Source: DATGEP01 sp035310125 (GTDB lineage: Bacteria; Chloroflexota; Ktedonobacteria; Ktedonobacterales; JADMIN01). Taken from it: a stretch of 15,122 bases of DNA. A program made the translations under genes and the position numbers. Shown here one piece after another: positions 14,746 to 15,122 of this stretch. The notes under the pieces were generated by a model that was not told where the DNA came from, did no database searches, and saw nothing but the letters and a program-made list of their open reading frames with translations. The stretch lies in NCBI GenBank assembly GCA_035310125.1, contig DATGEP010000277.1, positions 1-15,122 on the forward strand, in the 5' to 3' direction. Numbering within the stretch: the first letter of the stretch is position 1; each line of letters opens with the position of its first letter.

Positions 14746-14765
14746 GGGCGCAGCAGGCAGCGCCC
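14746..14765. repeat. Small GC hairpin inside the repeat cluster
   Basis: GGGCGC (14746-14751) and GCGCCC (14760-14765) form a 6-bp stem around AGCAGGCA, followed by CTACGG. It resembles the GGGCGC...GCGCCCCTACGG type of intergenic repeat common in environmental bacterial genomes, a family different from the surrounding 19-mer. Confidence 0.45.
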
Positions 14766-14973
14766 CTACGGATATGCGAGGCGAGGGCAGGGAGAGGCAG
14801 AGGGAGGCGGTTGCCGATTCTGCCGGAATACGCACTATGTAGGAGGTGGTGGTTGCCGATTCTGCCGGAATCTGAGAATCGGTGGCGGGTTTTGCCGCGA
14901 AGGCGGTTGCCGATTCTCCCGGAAATTGAAAATTGGCGGATAGGGGTTGCCGATTCTGCCGAAAGAGGAGATT

Positions 14974-15015
14974 TCACCACGGAGGGTACGAAGTGCACAG
15001 AGCGCACGGAGGGGC
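14974..15015. repeat. CACGGAG-type short repeat inside the cluster
   Basis: TTCACCACGGAGGGTACGAA is followed by GTGCACAGAGCGCACGGAGG. This is the degenerate ACCACGGAG/CACAGAG tandem motif often seen between genes in environmental bacterial genomes. It separates palindromic copies 5 and 6. Confidence 0.4.
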
Positions 15016-15122
15016 ATGGTGCAAGGGAGGGGCATTGCCGATTCTGCCGGAATGCGAAAATTGGCGGACAAGGGTTGCCGATTCTGCCGGAATTCGAGAA
15101 TCGGTTGCCGATTCTGCCGGAA

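Larger units (their letters stand above)
14677..15122. repeat. Cluster of at least eight palindromic (REP/MITE-like) repeats, cut by the window edge
   Basis: The 19-mer TTGCCGATTCTGCCGGAAT occurs exactly at 14679, 14811, 14853, 15035 and 15075. A copy at 15105 is cut by the window edge after 18 bases, and degenerate copies occur at 14907 and 14947. Five copies carry a matching right arm exactly 11 nt after CCGATTCT, so each folds into an 8-11-8 hairpin (for example 14856-14863/14875-14882 and 15078-15085/15097-15104). Copies 1 and 3 share a longer unit of about 54 nt that continues as GGTGGCGG and a TTTTGCCG half-copy. Distances between cores are 132, 42, 54, 40, 88, 40 and 30 nt, irregular and unlike CRISPR. 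No transposase is seen. Confidence 0.9.

Noticed and set aside
14677..15122. CRISPR array
   Set aside because: Repeat spacing is irregular (30-132 nt), spacers are partly repetitive themselves, and there are no cas genes.

Overview
The window comes from a GC-rich bacterial chromosome. I read it as most likely Chloroflexota (possibly Ktedonobacteria-like). The reasons are a SecF with a Pro/Ala/Thr-rich linker, a short EF-Ts of the thermophile/Chloroflexota length, a winged-helix AlkZ-related protein, and a repeat-littered intergenic region. This assignment is inference from gene style; no rRNA is present.

Layout, left to right. (1) 1-1343 (+): 3' part of secF, with the start outside the window. 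(2) 1415-2116 (-): a DedA/VTT-family membrane protein, convergent with secF across a stem-loop. (3) 2333-3640 (+): a zinc-type MDR alcohol dehydrogenase homologue that lacks the usual catalytic-zinc Cys and His, divergent from dedA across an intergenic palindrome. (4) 3641-3972 (-): the N-terminal part of a small membrane protein that runs into the 3' end of the dehydrogenase gene, probably truncated. (5) 4136-4963 (+): AlkZ-related winged-helix protein. (6) 5153-10593 (-): the classic translation/envelope cluster, transcribed rpsB-tsf-pyrH-frr-uppS-cdsA. It links ribosomal protein S2, EF-Ts, UMP kinase, ribosome recycling factor, undecaprenyl diphosphate synthase and CDP-diglyceride synthase. 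A good sigma70-like promoter lies upstream of rpsB. Spacers of 70-293 nt separate the genes and several hold strong hairpins. (7) About 10.8-11.5 kb: a gene-free, hairpin-rich block. (8) 11558-12589 (+): Ppx/GppA phosphatase. (9) 12602-14518 (-): long-chain fatty-acid-CoA ligase, convergent with ppx only 12 nt away. (10) 14677-15122: a cluster of at least eight copies of a palindromic repeat that runs off the right edge.

Most of the window is housekeeping: secretion, translation, pyrimidine and phospholipid/cell-wall lipid synthesis, and phosphate/lipid metabolism. I found no defence system, transposase or CRISPR array. The most unusual parts are the conserved-hairpin repeat cluster at the right end, the structured non-coding block upstream of rpsB, the enlarged extracytoplasmic region of SecF, the repeat tail on ribosomal protein S2, and the apparently truncated membrane protein gene.
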